A DNA stretch of 37,347 bases from NCBI RefSeq assembly GCF_001514195.1, contig NZ_KQ948754.1, positions 1 through 37,347 on the forward strand. The letters are read 5' to 3'. This document shows positions 7,915 through 16,587 of the stretch, piece after piece (positions within the stretch are counted from its first letter, which is position 1; each line of letters begins with the position of its first letter). This stretch comes from Streptomyces griseorubiginosus (GTDB lineage Bacteria > Actinomycetota > Actinomycetes > Streptomycetales > Streptomycetaceae). Under the pieces are notes generated by a model that was given only the letters and a program-made list of their open reading frames with translations, did no database searches and was not told the DNA's origin. The translations under genes were made by a program, and so were the position numbers.

Positions 7915-7938
7915 GCGCCGAAACGTGGTCTTCGGCGC
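7915..7938 (+). terminator. Terminator of the tap-tpg operon
   Basis: Perfect 8-bp arms GCGCCGAA (7915-7922) and TTCGGCGC (7931-7938) with an 8-nt loop, starting 6 bp after the tpg-like stop. Confidence 0.7.
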
Positions 7939-7970
7939 CTGCTGGGATGGCGTACGGTGGGGGGCACCGA

Positions 7971-8044
7971 CGCGGGGTGGAGCAGCTCGGTAGCTCGCTG
8001 GGCTCATAACCCAGAGGTCGCAGGTTCAAATCCTGTCCCCGCTA
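7971..8044 (+). tRNA. Initiator tRNA-fMet (anticodon CAT)
   Basis: A complete cloverleaf of 74 nt without encoded CCA. The acceptor CGCGGGG pairs with CCCCGC except at position 1 (C1 opposite U72), the unpaired first position that marks initiator tRNAs. D arm GAGCAGCTCGGTAGCTC; anticodon stem CTGGG/CCCAG with three consecutive G-C pairs, another initiator hallmark, around loop CTCATAA; T arm with GGTTCAAATCC. TACGGT at 7953-7958 is a plausible -10 box. A strong terminator follows. It sits 62 bp after the tpg-like gene. Confidence 0.95.
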
Positions 8045-8051
8045 CTGCTGA

Positions 8052-8084
8052 AGAGGGCCCGGATCCACAGGATCCGGGCCCTCT
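8052..8084 (+). terminator. Very strong stem-loop terminator after the tRNA
   Basis: Perfect 15-bp stem AGAGGGCCCGGATCC (8052-8066) / GGATCCGGGCCCTCT (8070-8084) with a three-base ACA loop, 7 bp past the tRNA. Confidence 0.9.
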
Positions 8085-8305
8085 CGCGCTCCCTGGGACC
8101 CGCCACGCTGAAGCGGGGTGATCTTTCGCTTGCCGGTTATCGCGTGGGTGCGTCAGTCACCAGCATGGCCGAACGCAGGGGACCGGGCGTTCGCGAGGGC
8201 GTGGAGTGCGGGGGAGCGGCGTGCGGTGTACCGGGGCGTGGTGGTGGCGCGGGGAGTCGGTCGAGTCACCCCGACCAAGAGGAGCTGGCAGGCTCTGTTG
8301 ACGGG

Positions 8306-8503
8306 CTACCGGCCAAGGAAGGCAAGGATGGCAAGGCACAAGGTCAGGGCGGCAGCAAAGGCGACGCCGCTGCGCGAAAGGGCCGCGGGAATGGCGGCTC
8401 CCTCCCAGCGGGCGAGACCGAAGGCGATCACTGCGGCAACCGCGGCGAACAAGACGGCGACCGCCAGGACGAGGAGCAGGAACGCCGTGGAGCCGTGGTT
8501 CAC
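8306..8503 (-). CDS. 65-residue two-helix membrane protein
   Basis: From GTG 8503 (preceded by AAGGCGG about 7 bases upstream) the product is a 65-residue protein of two hydrophobic helices: AFLLLVLAVAVLFAAVAAVIAFGLA (~7-31) and AFAAALTLCLAILAFLG (~48-64), joined by a polar loop RWEGAAIPAALSRSG. Small proteins of this type, with the RWxG loop, are common hypothetical genes in Streptomyces, often as solitary genes. The frame is open upstream of the GTG, but that part is not membrane-like or conserved. Function unknown. Confidence 0.65.
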   Translation of the reverse strand: MNHGSTAFLLLVLAVAVLFAAVAAVIAFGLARWEGAAIPAALSRSGVAFAAALTLCLAILAFLGR

Positions 8504-8634
8504 GAGTGCACCGCCTTGATGGGTTTCACGGAGGGGAATTGCGATGATCCTGAGTAAAACCTGCTGGTGAGCCGGTTGAATGTTCTCCCGTGACAACAGG
8601 GGGTTGTCCGATGAACAACTGAGCCGGAGGGTGC

Positions 8635-11454
8635 GTGAGCGGCAAGGGGAAAAGACCAGGCCGGCCATGGGCACCACCGAGAGGTTCGTGTGCTGAGGTC
8701 AACCAGTTGGTTGAGCAGGTGCGGTCCTGGCTGGACGATGCCGAGATATCGGTCAGGCAGCTCCATCAGCGTCTTACCCCGGATCACTTCACGGCCGGAG
8801 CGGTGCCGGAACTGCGCAGACTGCGAGATCTGTTGTCTGGGGAAGCGCTGACGTGGGACCTGGTCGAAGCGGTGGCGGACATCTGCTTTCCCGATGAACC
8901 GGTCGACCGCTCCGAACAGCGCCTGCAGCTGGCGCGGGGGTTATGGGAAAGGGCCCGTACCAGTCCGACGCCGATCGCGCAGGGCCTGCAGGAGCTGGCC
9001 CTCGCTCGTGATCTGCTGGCGGCCAAGGACCGCACCATTGAGGTGTATCAGGAGCTCCAGGTTGTCCGGGGGGCCTACGAGGCCAGCGAACGCAGCCGAG
9101 CGCAGGCGCTTCAGATTGCCACGCTCCTGTTCGCCATGCTGGGCCAGGCTCAGGCCAAGACGGTGGAGCTCAAACGCAGGGTTGACGCCCTACAGGTGCT
9201 GCCGCCGAAGGACTCAGAGACGCACACAGCGCTGGAGTTGCGCCTGTCCCGCGCGCAGCGCCAGCAGATCGACCTGCGCCAGCAGCTGGCACGTGCCGAG
9301 CAGGAGAGGGACACCGCCCAGCAGGTGGCCGACCATGCCGCGCGCCGCATGCATGTCTTGGAGGCAGAACTCGCGGAGTTGCGGGAGTGGGCGGGATACG
9401 ACGATCGCGACCTCGTGCAGGAGACGGCCGTGCAGGTTGCTCAGCCCGGTGTGCAAGCGGTCTCCGACGATGACGCGGCTCTCGACGACGTCGATCTTGC
9501 CTTGCAGAAGGCGCGTGCGGTGCTTGATGAGGAGCACGACGCCGTTCAACAAGCCGCTCACGACATGGGATATCGCGCATCCCCGTCCTTGGGTCCTGCC
9601 GGTGTCACCCTCACAGCGGTGCCGGCCCAGGCCCCGCACATGGCTCCCGAACAGCCCCTGTCTCAGGCACATCCAGTGTCTTCAGCGTTGTCCCGGACAA
9701 CCCGGGACAACCAGATGACCAGCCATGACACCGCTTTCGCAGTCGACTCATCGCGCCTTTCAGCTGATCGTTTGCGCTACATAGGTGCTGCGACTCGGCG
9801 TATTGCCCGGGGCATCGACCTGGACGAGATCGTGATGGGGCTGTGCCGGGCGACTGTGCCGACGTTCTCGGACGCGATCCTCGTCTATCTGCGCGACCCG
9901 CTGCCGGTGGGCGACGAGCGGCCCACGGGTCCCCTCGTGCTGCGGCTGCGGCGCAGCGACCGGATCCCGCAGCAGGAGCGGGACCTGGAGGACGGCATCC
10001 TGCCGGTGCCGGAGAATCTGACCGAGCTGGACGGGCTCGGCACCGAGCTGTGCGAGGTCCAGCCGGGCAGTGCGCTCGCCGAGGTGCTGCGCGGGGTGCG
10101 TCCGGTCTTCACCGACGCGCCCGAAGCCTGGGCGGCCCTGACCGAGCTGCTTGAAAAGGGCTTTGAGCATGGTGTCGTACCCGGAAAGCGCACGATCCTC
10201 GCGCCGCTGCGTGGCCGCCGCCGGGTCATCGGTGCCGCGATGTTCCTGCGCCGCCCGGACCGCATCCCCTTCGACCCGGACGACCTCCTGGTCGCCGCCC
10301 AGCTCGCCACGCACAGCGCGCTGGGCATCGACAAGACAGTCCTGGACGGGCGTCAGGCTCTCATCGCCGGCGAGCTCCAGCGCAGAATGCTTCCGGAGAC
10401 GCTTCCCCGCTGCACCGGTGTGCGCTTGGCATCGCGCTATGTGCCTGCCGCGGAGACGGCCCGGGTGGGCGGTGACTGGTACGACGCGATCCCGCTGCCG
10501 GGCAGCCGGGTCGCACTGGTCGTGGGTGACGTCATGGGCCACGACATGGCGTCAGCAGCCCTCATGGGCCAACTCCGCACCACCGCGCAAACCCTCGCGG
10601 GTTTGGACCTGCCCCCGCAGGAGGTGCTGCACGCCCTCGATGAGCAAGCCCAGCGCCTGGGCACTGACTACATAGCGACCTGCCTCTACGCCGTCTACGA
10701 CCCGGTCTCGCACCGCATCACCATCGCCAACGCCGGCCATCCTCCGCCCGTGCTGCTGCACCCGGGCGGCCGCGCCGAGATGCTCCGGGTGCCGCCCGGC
10801 GCGCCGATCGGTGTCGGTGGCGTCGACTTCGAGGCCGTGGAGCTGGACGCGCCGGCCGGGGCCACCCTGCTGCTGTACACCGACGGGCTCGTCGAGTCGA
10901 GACTTCGGGACGCGTGGACCGGGATGGAGCAGCTGCGGGAGCAACTTGCCGTCATCGCGCAGCTGACCGGGCCGGGCCATCCGCCGCCGCTGGAGGCGCT
11001 GTGTGACGAGGTGCTGGACATGCTCGGTCCCGGCGACCGGGACGACGACATCGCGCTGCTCGCGGCCCGCTTCGACGGGATCGCGCCGAGCGATGTGGCT
11101 TACTGGTTCCTGGAGCCGGAGGACGCGGCACCGAGACGGGCCCGCCACCTTGCGCGGCGTGCCCTGTCCCGCTGGGGCATGGAGAATCTCACGGACTCCG
11201 TCGAGCTGCTGGTCAGTGAGCTCGTCACCAATGCCGCGCGGTACGCCACCAAGCCGATCACCATGCGTCTGCTGCGCACGGACGTGCTGCGCTGTGAAGT
11301 CGGCGACGACGTACCGCAGCTGCCCCGCCTGCGCCAGGCTCGGGCCGTGGAGGAGGCTGGGCGGGGCCTGTACGTAGTCAACCGCTTGGCCCGGCGGTGG
11401 GGCGCGACGCGGTTGAGCACTGGCAAGGTGGTCTGGTTCGAGCTCAACCGATGA
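8635..11454 (+). CDS. HTH/coiled-coil-GAF-PP2C(SpoIIE)-HATPase fusion signalling protein
   Basis: 939 residues, GTG start with GGAGGG upstream. Order: an N-terminal Streptomyces-type HTH-like domain ~20-105 (VNQLVEQVRSWLDDAEISVR...LLSGEALTWDLVEAVADIC); a long coiled coil ~115-255; an acidic/Ala-rich linker to ~370; a GAF domain ~375-565; a SpoIIE/PP2C phosphatase ~575-812 with GGDWYDA (612-618), GDVMGHD (631-637), NAGHPPP (699-705), YTDGLVE (748-754) and DDDIALL (803-809); and a C-terminal HATPase_c ~828-939 with the N-box SELVTNAARYA (861-871) and the glycine box GRGLYVVNRLARRWG (909-923). GAF-SpoIIE-HATPase chains are common in Streptomyces as anti-sigma/anti-anti-sigma switch proteins. The HTH plus coiled-coil front end is less usual and may be an input module. 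All phosphatase metal-binding Asp residues are present. Cytoplasmic. Confidence 0.9.
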   Translation: MSGKGKRPGRPWAPPRGSCAEVNQLVEQVRSWLDDAEISVRQLHQRLTPDHFTAGAVPELRRLRDLLSGEALTWDLVEAVADICFPDEPVDRSEQRLQLARGLWERARTSPTPIAQGLQELALARDLLAAKDRTIEVYQELQVVRGAYEASERSRAQALQIATLLFAMLGQAQAKTVELKRRVDALQVLPPKDSETHTALELRLSRAQRQQIDLRQQLARAEQERDTAQQVADHAARRMHVLEAELAELREWAGYDDRDLVQETAVQVAQPGVQAVSDDDAALDDVDLALQKARAVLDEEHDAVQQAAHDMGYRASPSLGPAGVTLTAVPAQAPHMAPEQPLSQAHPVSSALSRTTRDNQMTSHDTAFAVDSSRLSADRLRYIGAATRRIARGIDLDEIVMGLCRATVPTFSDAILVYLRDPLPVGDERPTGPLVLRLRRSDRIPQQERDLEDGILPVPENLTELDGLGTELCEVQPGSALAEVLRGVRPVFTDAPEAWAALTELLEKGFEHGVVPGKRTILAPLRGRRRVIGAAMFLRRPDRIPFDPDDLLVAAQLATHSALGIDKTVLDGRQALIAGELQRRMLPETLPRCTGVRLASRYVPAAETARVGGDWYDAIPLPGSRVALVVGDVMGHDMASAALMGQLRTTAQTLAGLDLPPQEVLHALDEQAQRLGTDYIATCLYAVYDPVSHRITIANAGHPPPVLLHPGGRAEMLRVPPGAPIGVGGVDFEAVELDAPAGATLLLYTDGLVESRLRDAWTGMEQLREQLAVIAQLTGPGHPPPLEALCDEVLDMLGPGDRDDDIALLAARFDGIAPSDVAYWFLEPEDAAPRRARHLARRALSRWGMENLTDSVELLVSELVTNAARYATKPITMRLLRTDVLRCEVGDDVPQLPRLRQARAVEEAGRGLYVVNRLARRWGATRLSTGKVVWFELNR

Positions 11455-11606
11455 GGGTGGGCTTTGCGCGGGTGCAGGAGACCAGCCTGCTGTCTGGCGG
11501 GCGCATCCAGGCTCAGTGCCGCATGGCACGATCCTCCTCACTGGCCTGCTGCCACGTAACTAGCCCGAGAGGACAGTGGACCGCAGGTGCTGTCAGAGGC
11601 TCCCCC

Positions 11607-11612
11607 TACAGT
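11607..11612 (+). promoter_or_regulatory. Probable -10 box of a leaderless transcript
   Basis: TACAGT ends 6 bp before the ATG at 11619, and no Shine-Dalgarno sequence precedes that ATG. Transcription would then begin at the start codon. Confidence 0.5.
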
Positions 11613-11618
11613 CCCCGT

Positions 11619-12233
11619 ATGAGCATCACCTTGCTGATCCACGAGGGCTCCACGGCGCCGTATGCCCCGGTCACCCGCATGGGCGGCCTTCCGCTGGCGC
11701 CCGCGGGCACCGCCTGGCCGGTGTGCGCGACCTGCTCCGGTCACCTCCAGTTCATCGCGCAGCTCGTACTGGAGGAGGCGCGGGGCACGGTGGCCGTCTT
11801 CATGTGCGCCAACGATCCGGGCCTGTGCGAGGAGTGGAGCACCACCGCCGGCGGCAACCGCGCGTTCCTCTTCCCGGCCGGTGGCCTCATACCTCTGCCT
11901 CGCCCGAACGGCGAGGCCGTGCTGGAGCTGGGCGCGGTGCGGGGTGTGGAGCGCGTGGAAATGCCGGGGCAGGACTACTGGGACGCTGCGCCGGCCTGGG
12001 CGGCGAGGGCCGGCCGGTCCACGGGCGAGGTGCTCGGACAGCTTGGCGGGAACCCCTACTGGCTCCAAAACGACGAGACACCCGACTGCCCTGGCTGCGA
12101 GCAGCCGATGGCCTTCACCGCCCAACTGGAGGAGGGCCCCGAATCCCGGACCGCGCCCAACTTCGGCTCCGGTTCGGCGTATGTGTTCACCTGCGAGCCG
12201 TGCCGCCGGGCGGCGTTCGGCTGGCAGTGCTGA
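11619..12233 (+). CDS. DUF1963-like hypothetical protein (short form)
   Basis: 204 residues starting at ATG 11619. It has 'MGGLPLAPAGTAWPVCATCSG' followed by 'LQFIAQLVLEE', the pattern 'GG.P..P....WP.C......L..I.Q' seen in DUF1963/YwqG-type proteins. The C terminus has a probable metal site: CPGCEQPM, then CEPCRRAAFGWQC. The layout parallels the larger protein at 25524-26555 (WPVCGQ..., then CQTCRTPMHLLLTID and a C-terminal strand), so the two look like distant paralogues. The role is unknown; DUF1963 proteins have no settled biochemical function. The longer in-frame extension upstream to 11397 runs through the preceding gene and is rejected. Confidence 0.7.
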   Translation: MSITLLIHEGSTAPYAPVTRMGGLPLAPAGTAWPVCATCSGHLQFIAQLVLEEARGTVAVFMCANDPGLCEEWSTTAGGNRAFLFPAGGLIPLPRPNGEAVLELGAVRGVERVEMPGQDYWDAAPAWAARAGRSTGEVLGQLGGNPYWLQNDETPDCPGCEQPMAFTAQLEEGPESRTAPNFGSGSAYVFTCEPCRRAAFGWQC

Positions 12234-12330
12234 GCCAAGAGGGAAAGGGGCGTTGAGTCGGTGTTGCCTGCGCCTCGGCTTCCCCGTACGTGGGCGAGGC
12301 GAGCAATAGCCCAGGGGAAGGGGCATTGTC

Positions 12331-12813
12331 TTACATGGTTGACCTCTGAAGGACTTCCTGCCACTGGTCCATCACATCGCGCGACTCGTCCAGGGCGGGA
12401 TCGCGGCTTCCGCCAGGTGCGTAGGCAGGGGACCGGTCTGCGCGGAGCGGCACATGGGCGCAGTACCAGGCTCGCTTGGCGCCTCCTTGCTCCGTGTTGG
12501 TGCCGGTCCGTAGATAGTGGAGCAGTGCGGTCATGACTCGCCGACGCCCGAAGGCGTAGACCGCGGGTTCGACGAACCAGCGGCAGAAGCTGGGGTCCGG
12601 GTCGTAGACGGCTGCGTTCAGCAGCGGAGCGAAGAGCTCCTCGGGCAAATGAACGCGTTCGAGCAGCGGCTTGCGCACCGCATGGGCCAAGTGCCGTGCG
12701 CGGCGGGCTTCCGGCACGTCGGCCGCATCCCCGAGACCCATCAGCCGCGCCACCTCGGTGGCACAGGACAGAAAGGAGCGCGCGGCGGGCTTGGTGTGCT
12801 CTTCGTCGGCCAT
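12331..12813 (-). CDS. Streptomyces hypothetical protein, all-helical
   Basis: 160 residues from ATG 12813. It appears largely helical, and several blocks look like a family I have seen in Streptomyces: RKPLLERVHLPEELFAPLLN, AAVYDPDPSFCRWFVEPAVY, AFGRRRVMTALLHYLRTGTN and VPLRADRSPAYAPGGSRDPA. I do not know its function and see no catalytic signature. A start at 12849 is possible, but the extra residues (PSRPAPVQNAA) look like non-conserved leader. It stands alone on the minus strand. Confidence 0.65.
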   Translation of the reverse strand: MADEEHTKPAARSFLSCATEVARLMGLGDAADVPEARRARHLAHAVRKPLLERVHLPEELFAPLLNAAVYDPDPSFCRWFVEPAVYAFGRRRVMTALLHYLRTGTNTEQGGAKRAWYCAHVPLRADRSPAYAPGGSRDPALDESRDVMDQWQEVLQRSTM

Positions 12814-13007
12814 GGCGGCATTCTGGACCGGCGCGGGCCGAGAAGGCACGCGCTTGCTCGCCTGTTTGTGCTCTGAACGATTCTCGATCGGCTGGCTTCG
12901 TCCACTTCAAACGACAGCGTTTGTCCATAGCTTTGGACGTCAGGCAGTGATCACAACGCCGCTGGATGTTCGCGAGATTTGACGGCAGTCCGGTGGCGTC
13001 TTGATCG

Positions 13008-13577
13008 TCAGAGGGGCTGGGTGAACCGGCGGCAGACATGGATGCGTGTGAACTCGTCCCTCAACTGCTGTTCTTCGTCGAGGCTGGCATGCAGGAAGGC
13101 GGCCATCGGTTTGAGGCCCGGCCGCCGGCTTCCTATGGCTCGGTCCGGTTCGCCGGGCTCGGTGTAGTAGTTCGCGTAGACGTGCAGGTAGTGGCTGCTC
13201 TCGGAGAATCCCATGGCTCGATACCAGCGCAGAGTGTCAGGGAGATCTCGGGTCCAGGCATCGAGCGTGGTCAGGCCCAGGGCGCGTGCCCGAGCCTGGG
13301 CTTCTGCGAGGAGTGCCCGTCCGTGTCCTTGGTGCTGATGGTCGGGATGGACGGCAACCGTGTCGATGGTGGCCAGGTCGTCATCGACGGTCACGTCCAT
13401 GACGCCAAGCACGGCCCCGGAGTCGTCGGTGGCGACCAACTCGAAGCCCAGGCCAGGGATCTCTGGCTTCGTCTGGCGAACGTCGTCGAAGTAGGGGGTG
13501 TTGAGGAAGGAGAGCACTCGGCAGCGAAGCCATGACGCTTCGTCTGCGGCGGTGTAGTCACGGATGGTGCGGGTCAC
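13008..13577 (-). CDS. GNAT-family N-acetyltransferase
   Basis: 189 residues. The GNAT core is clear: N-terminal TRTIRDYTAADEASWLRCRV; strand 4 VDDDLATIDTVAVHPDHQ; the acetyl-CoA pyrophosphate loop HQHQGHGRALLAEAQARARA (Q-x-x-G-x-G/A); then LTTLDAWTRDLPDTLRWYRA and GFSESSHYL. The substrate is unknown. It is monocistronic and flanked on its upstream side by an IS256 remnant. Confidence 0.9.
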   Translation of the reverse strand: MTRTIRDYTAADEASWLRCRVLSFLNTPYFDDVRQTKPEIPGLGFELVATDDSGAVLGVMDVTVDDDLATIDTVAVHPDHQHQGHGRALLAEAQARARALGLTTLDAWTRDLPDTLRWYRAMGFSESSHYLHVYANYYTEPGEPDRAIGSRRPGLKPMAAFLHASLDEEQQLRDEFTRIHVCRRFTQPL

Positions 13578-13708
13578 GTTCGTGGTCCTCGTTCGTCGTG
13601 GTGTTCAACGGCGCGTGGTCACGAATCGGCGAGATCATGGACGTCAGCGTGTCGGTGCACTCGCGTGGTAGCAAGCGAATTTCGGGCTTGTGACTGCGCT
13701 TGTCCGGC

Positions 13709-14253
13709 GGGACTGTCAAATGAGTGGTGTAACTGGGTAGTTGAGATTACTGACGGGCCGCCGACAGGCGGCCGTCGAAGGTGATGTCGAAGGCGTTCAG
13801 GGCGGTCTTCCAGCGCATGGTCCATCGGGCTTGGCCCTTGCCCGTGGGATCGAGCGACATGATCGCCATGTAGACGCACTTCAGGGCGGCTTGCTCGTTG
13901 GGGAAGTGCCCGCGAGCTTTGACCGCCCGGCGGATCCGCGCGTTGACCGACTCGATCGCGTTGGTGGTGCAGACGATGCGGCGGATCTCGGTGTCGAACC
14001 GCAGGAACGGGGTGAATTCCTCCCAGGCGTTCTCCCACAGTTTCACGATCGCCGGATACTTCCTGCCCCGGGCGTCGACGAACTCCGCAAACCGCTCCAG
14101 TGCGGCTTCTTCGGTCGGAGCCGTGTAGACGGGCTTGAGGAGACGCGCGATCTTGTCCCAGTCCTGACGGGCGGCATAGCGGAAGGAGTTCCGCAGCAGA
14201 TGCACGACGCAGGTCTGCACGATCGTCCTGGGCCGGGCGAACCGGGGCTGCAA
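13709..14253 (-). pseudogene. IS256-family transposase, C-terminal remnant with its element end
   Basis: The minus strand encodes the last ~168 residues of an IS256-type (mutator) transposase: ARPRTIVQTCVVHLLRNSFR, TAPTEEAALERFAEF, FDTEIRRIVCTTNAIESVNA, RIRRAVKARGHFPNEQAALK, and WTMRWKTALNAFDITFDGRL, ending at 13747. The catalytic Glu helix (TNAIESVN) is present, but the two catalytic Asp residues are gone with the N-terminal half. The downstream end, starting GGGACTGTCAAATGAGTGGT at 13709, looks like an IS256-type terminal inverted repeat. The truncation coincides with the start of the direct repeat at 14245. Confidence 0.85.
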
Positions 14254-14367
14254 GGGTCAAAGCGGGCCCCTTCTCCAGCGTGGTCGGCCCGACCACGAGT
14301 CCGACCATGACCTCTTGTCCAGGTCTGCTACCGCGCCGACCACGGCCACGTTTCTCCTAATCCAGGG
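14245..14367 (+). repeat. Direct repeat copy 1 (~122 bp) with TGGTCGGCCCGACCA palindrome
   Basis: Begins GGGCTGCAAGGGTCAAAGCG and ends near CCACGTTTCTCCT...CCAGG. It matches 17060-17182 at roughly 90% in the same orientation. It contains the inverted repeat GTGGTCGGCCCGACCAC at 14280-14296. The copy interrupts the IS256 transposase remnant on its left. The gap to the next gene (14368-14537) shows a small stem near 14385-14400 and nothing else. Confidence 0.85.
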
Positions 14368-14537
14368 TGTAGGCGGCTCCGACCGGTCCCCGCAAGGGGC
14401 CGACTGGGCAGCTTGCGACGGACGGCGGAACGCCCTGGCCCTCTCTGGTCCTTGAGACCTGCTTTGGCGCCGCTGTCTACCGGTGAGTTCCGTGGATATC
14501 GAGTTTTTCCGATGTCGTACTGTGGCACGATGCCGCG

Positions 14538-15125
14538 GTGATCACCTCAGCCATACCGCCCGTCGTTCCTGCAGGCCACATGGCCAAGCTGGAACAACCC
14601 GTGCTCGCCCTCTCCAGCGGTCTGGAGCTGCGCCCCTGGCGCGCCAGCGACGCCGACTCCTTGGTAACTGCTGGGCAGGATCCGGCAATTCGCCAGTGGA
14701 ACCTACTGGTCGTGGCCTCGGCTGCGGAAGCAGGCAAGCGTATCGAGCGCATGCACGAGCGCTGGCAGAACGAGCAGAGCGCGATATGGGCCATCGCCCA
14801 CCCCGACGGCGGCCAGGCTGTGGGCTTGATCGGCTTGGGTGACATCGACCTCGCTGGTGGCAGCGCCGAAATCCTGTACTGGGTCCTGCCCGCAGGACGC
14901 GGCCGCGGCGTCATGGTCGAGGCCACGAAGCGCCTCAGCCAGTGGGCGTTTGACGACCTTGGCCTGCACCGGCTCCGGCTGTGCCACTCGATGGCCAACC
15001 CGGCATCGTGCCGAGTAGCGACCAAGGCCGGCTTCTCCGTCGAAGGCACGATGCGCAGCGCGCTGCTGCATGAAGACGGGTGGCACGACCAGCATTTGCA
15101 CGCCCTGGTCCAAGGCGACATCTGA
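14538..15125 (+). CDS. RimJ/RimL-type GNAT acetyltransferase
   Basis: 195 residues from GTG 14538; ATG 14580 is an alternative that removes 14 non-conserved residues and starts MAKLEQPVLALSSGLELRPW. The fold is that of RimJ/RimL-like GNAT enzymes: GLELRPWRASDADSLVTA, WAIAHPDGGQAVGLIGLGDI, AEILYWVLPAGRGRGVMVEA (acetyl-CoA loop RGRGVM), ATKRLSQWAFDDLGLHRLRL and NPASCRVATKAGFSVEGTMR. It may modify a ribosomal protein or small amine; the substrate cannot be told from sequence. It lies inside the segment bounded by the two ~122-bp direct repeats. Confidence 0.88.
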   Translation: MITSAIPPVVPAGHMAKLEQPVLALSSGLELRPWRASDADSLVTAGQDPAIRQWNLLVVASAAEAGKRIERMHERWQNEQSAIWAIAHPDGGQAVGLIGLGDIDLAGGSAEILYWVLPAGRGRGVMVEATKRLSQWAFDDLGLHRLRLCHSMANPASCRVATKAGFSVEGTMRSALLHEDGWHDQHLHALVQGDI

Positions 15126-15299
15126 CTATTCCGGGTAGCCGGGCCACGGCCTGAAGCGGGCGTCCGCCCCAGCGGATGCCTTTCTCACCTCGGATGCGGG
15201 CGCGTTCCTTGCGTTCGGCAGCCAAAACGTCGCGGTGGCGTAGCGTTGCGCCAGTGCAGGTAGGCGTGTAGAGCCCGGGTCTGCGCTATGTGGTTGGAC

Positions 15300-15700
15300 A
15301 GACTCAGCCACCGCCGTGGGGTTTGCGGTTGGAGTCACCGTCGGGGCCGATGAATCTTCGCCGGTTCAACCCGAGCTGCCCCAGTACCCAAGTGACAGTA
15401 CGGCGGCTGATCGTGACGGGTTCGAACGCGATCCGCGCCGCGGACCATTCGCGCTCCCGCCGCATCGAGTCAATCTGCTCCACGACCTCGGGCGGCGTCG
15501 CGGTCGGTTGGTGGTGTGGGGTCGACGAACGGTCGAAGAGGCCGATGTCGCGGCTTGCGCCGCCGGTTCACCCACTTCGACGCGCCCGCCCGCGAGAAAC
15601 CCATCTCGGCTGCGACGTGCTCGATCGGACGGGTCTTGCACCGTTCGATCAGACAGCGACGGCCCTCGATGGACCGCGGTGCATTGGCATGAATTCTTAC
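15300..15700 (-). pseudogene. IS481-family transposase N-terminal remnant (frameshifted, truncated)
   Basis: On the minus strand one frame gives RSIEGRRCLIERCKTRPIEH and VAAEMGFSRAGASKWVNRRR, the HTH start of IS481 transposases. After a frame change the product continues with an arginine-rich stretch and then VTWVLGQLGLNRRRFIGPDG and DSNRKPHGG, near 15300-15400. The DDE catalytic core is entirely missing. Adjacent sequence on the same strand (about 15140-15297) encodes TRALHAYLHWRNA and LAAERKERARIRGEKGIRWG, which looks like another transposase-associated C terminus fused by deletion; that part is tentative. Confidence 0.75.
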
Positions 15701-16581
15701 CTGTCCATGCCCCTGTCGCGGCACGTTACGGATTGGGCGAGCCAGTCGCTGAGAGCGCGAGACACACGCGACGGCGTCTCGACAGGGGCAAGGTGCCCAA
15801 CATCGCCCAGCACGGTCACGCGTGGACTCCCGGGCAGCCGGTCTTGCAGTTCAACCGCCTGGTCGACAGGAATCCAGGGGTCCTGCTCACCCCAGCCGAT
15901 CGCCACCGGGCAGCCCACTTCCTGCAGGCGTTCCGCGACCGGCCTGGTGTGTTCAGGCCGGAGCGCAGCGATCTGACGGTAGAAGGCCGGCTGACCCGAC
16001 GCCCCCAACCACGGCTGACTCAAGGTATCTACCCAACCGGTTGTCAACTGGTGGCGTGCCGCACCGGCGATGTACTCCTTGACCAAGGCCGTGTGGAGCG
16101 GGGCCGGGAGTTCCGCGAACACGTCGGCATGGTCGGCGACCAGTCGGAAGAACGGCGATCCCCACGGATCGAGTGTCACCACGTCCCAGAGGAACAGACC
16201 CGCGTACTCACTGTCGTGAAGCAGGTGAGACCCGAGTGCCACGGCTCCTCCGATGTCGTGTGCGACGACATATGGCCTGTCCAGGCGCCAGTACGTCAGC
16301 AGCTGAGCGAATCGTGACATCTGAGAGGCAAGATCGATCGGTACGGCCGGATCCTTCGGTGATTCGCCGTAGCCGGGCATGTCCCACATGAACACCCGAT
16401 ATCTGCTGCTCAGGTGCCGTGCCGCCTCCGCCCATACCTGTGACGACCACGGCGTGCCATGGCAGAACACCACATCTCCCAGTGCAGCCCCCCGCTCGGG
16501 GACCAGTGCGTATGTTGCGACGCTCGCCCCGTCGATGGTGATGTGAACAGGATCCGGCAGCCGCGATTCCGTCGTATTCAT
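15697..16581 (-). CDS. Alpha/beta hydrolase, epoxide hydrolase/dehalogenase-like
   Basis: 294 residues. Oxyanion-hole HGTP (41-44); DMPGYGES (67-74); the nucleophile elbow VAHDIGGAVAL with Asp109 as nucleophile, as in epoxide hydrolases and haloacid/haloalkane dehalogenases rather than a Ser hydrolase; charge-relay Asp234 in GWGEQDPWIP; catalytic His263 in GDVGHLAPVE. An ester intermediate on Asp, resolved by water, is expected. The promoter has a 19-bp spacer filled by a 20-bp palindrome, and the predicted transcription start falls at the ATG (16581), so the mRNA is probably leaderless. It is divergent from, and probably controlled by, the MerR protein at 16636. The last ~10 residues (TCRDRGMDR) run into the IS481 remnant, suggesting that the insertion altered the C terminus. 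Confidence 0.85.
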   Translation of the reverse strand: MNTTESRLPDPVHITIDGASVATYALVPERGAALGDVVFCHGTPWSSQVWAEAARHLSSRYRVFMWDMPGYGESPKDPAVPIDLASQMSRFAQLLTYWRLDRPYVVAHDIGGAVALGSHLLHDSEYAGLFLWDVVTLDPWGSPFFRLVADHADVFAELPAPLHTALVKEYIAGAARHQLTTGWVDTLSQPWLGASGQPAFYRQIAALRPEHTRPVAERLQEVGCPVAIGWGEQDPWIPVDQAVELQDRLPGSPRVTVLGDVGHLAPVETPSRVSRALSDWLAQSVTCRDRGMDR

Positions 16582-16587
16582 GCGATG

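Noticed and set aside
9760..11541. Minus-strand frames opposite the SpoIIE/HATPase gene
   Set aside because: Shadows of a strongly supported multidomain gene.
11397..11618. N-terminal extension of the DUF1963-like gene at 11619
   Set aside because: It overlaps the end of the SpoIIE fusion gene, lacks conserved sequence, and a -10 box sits just before 11619.
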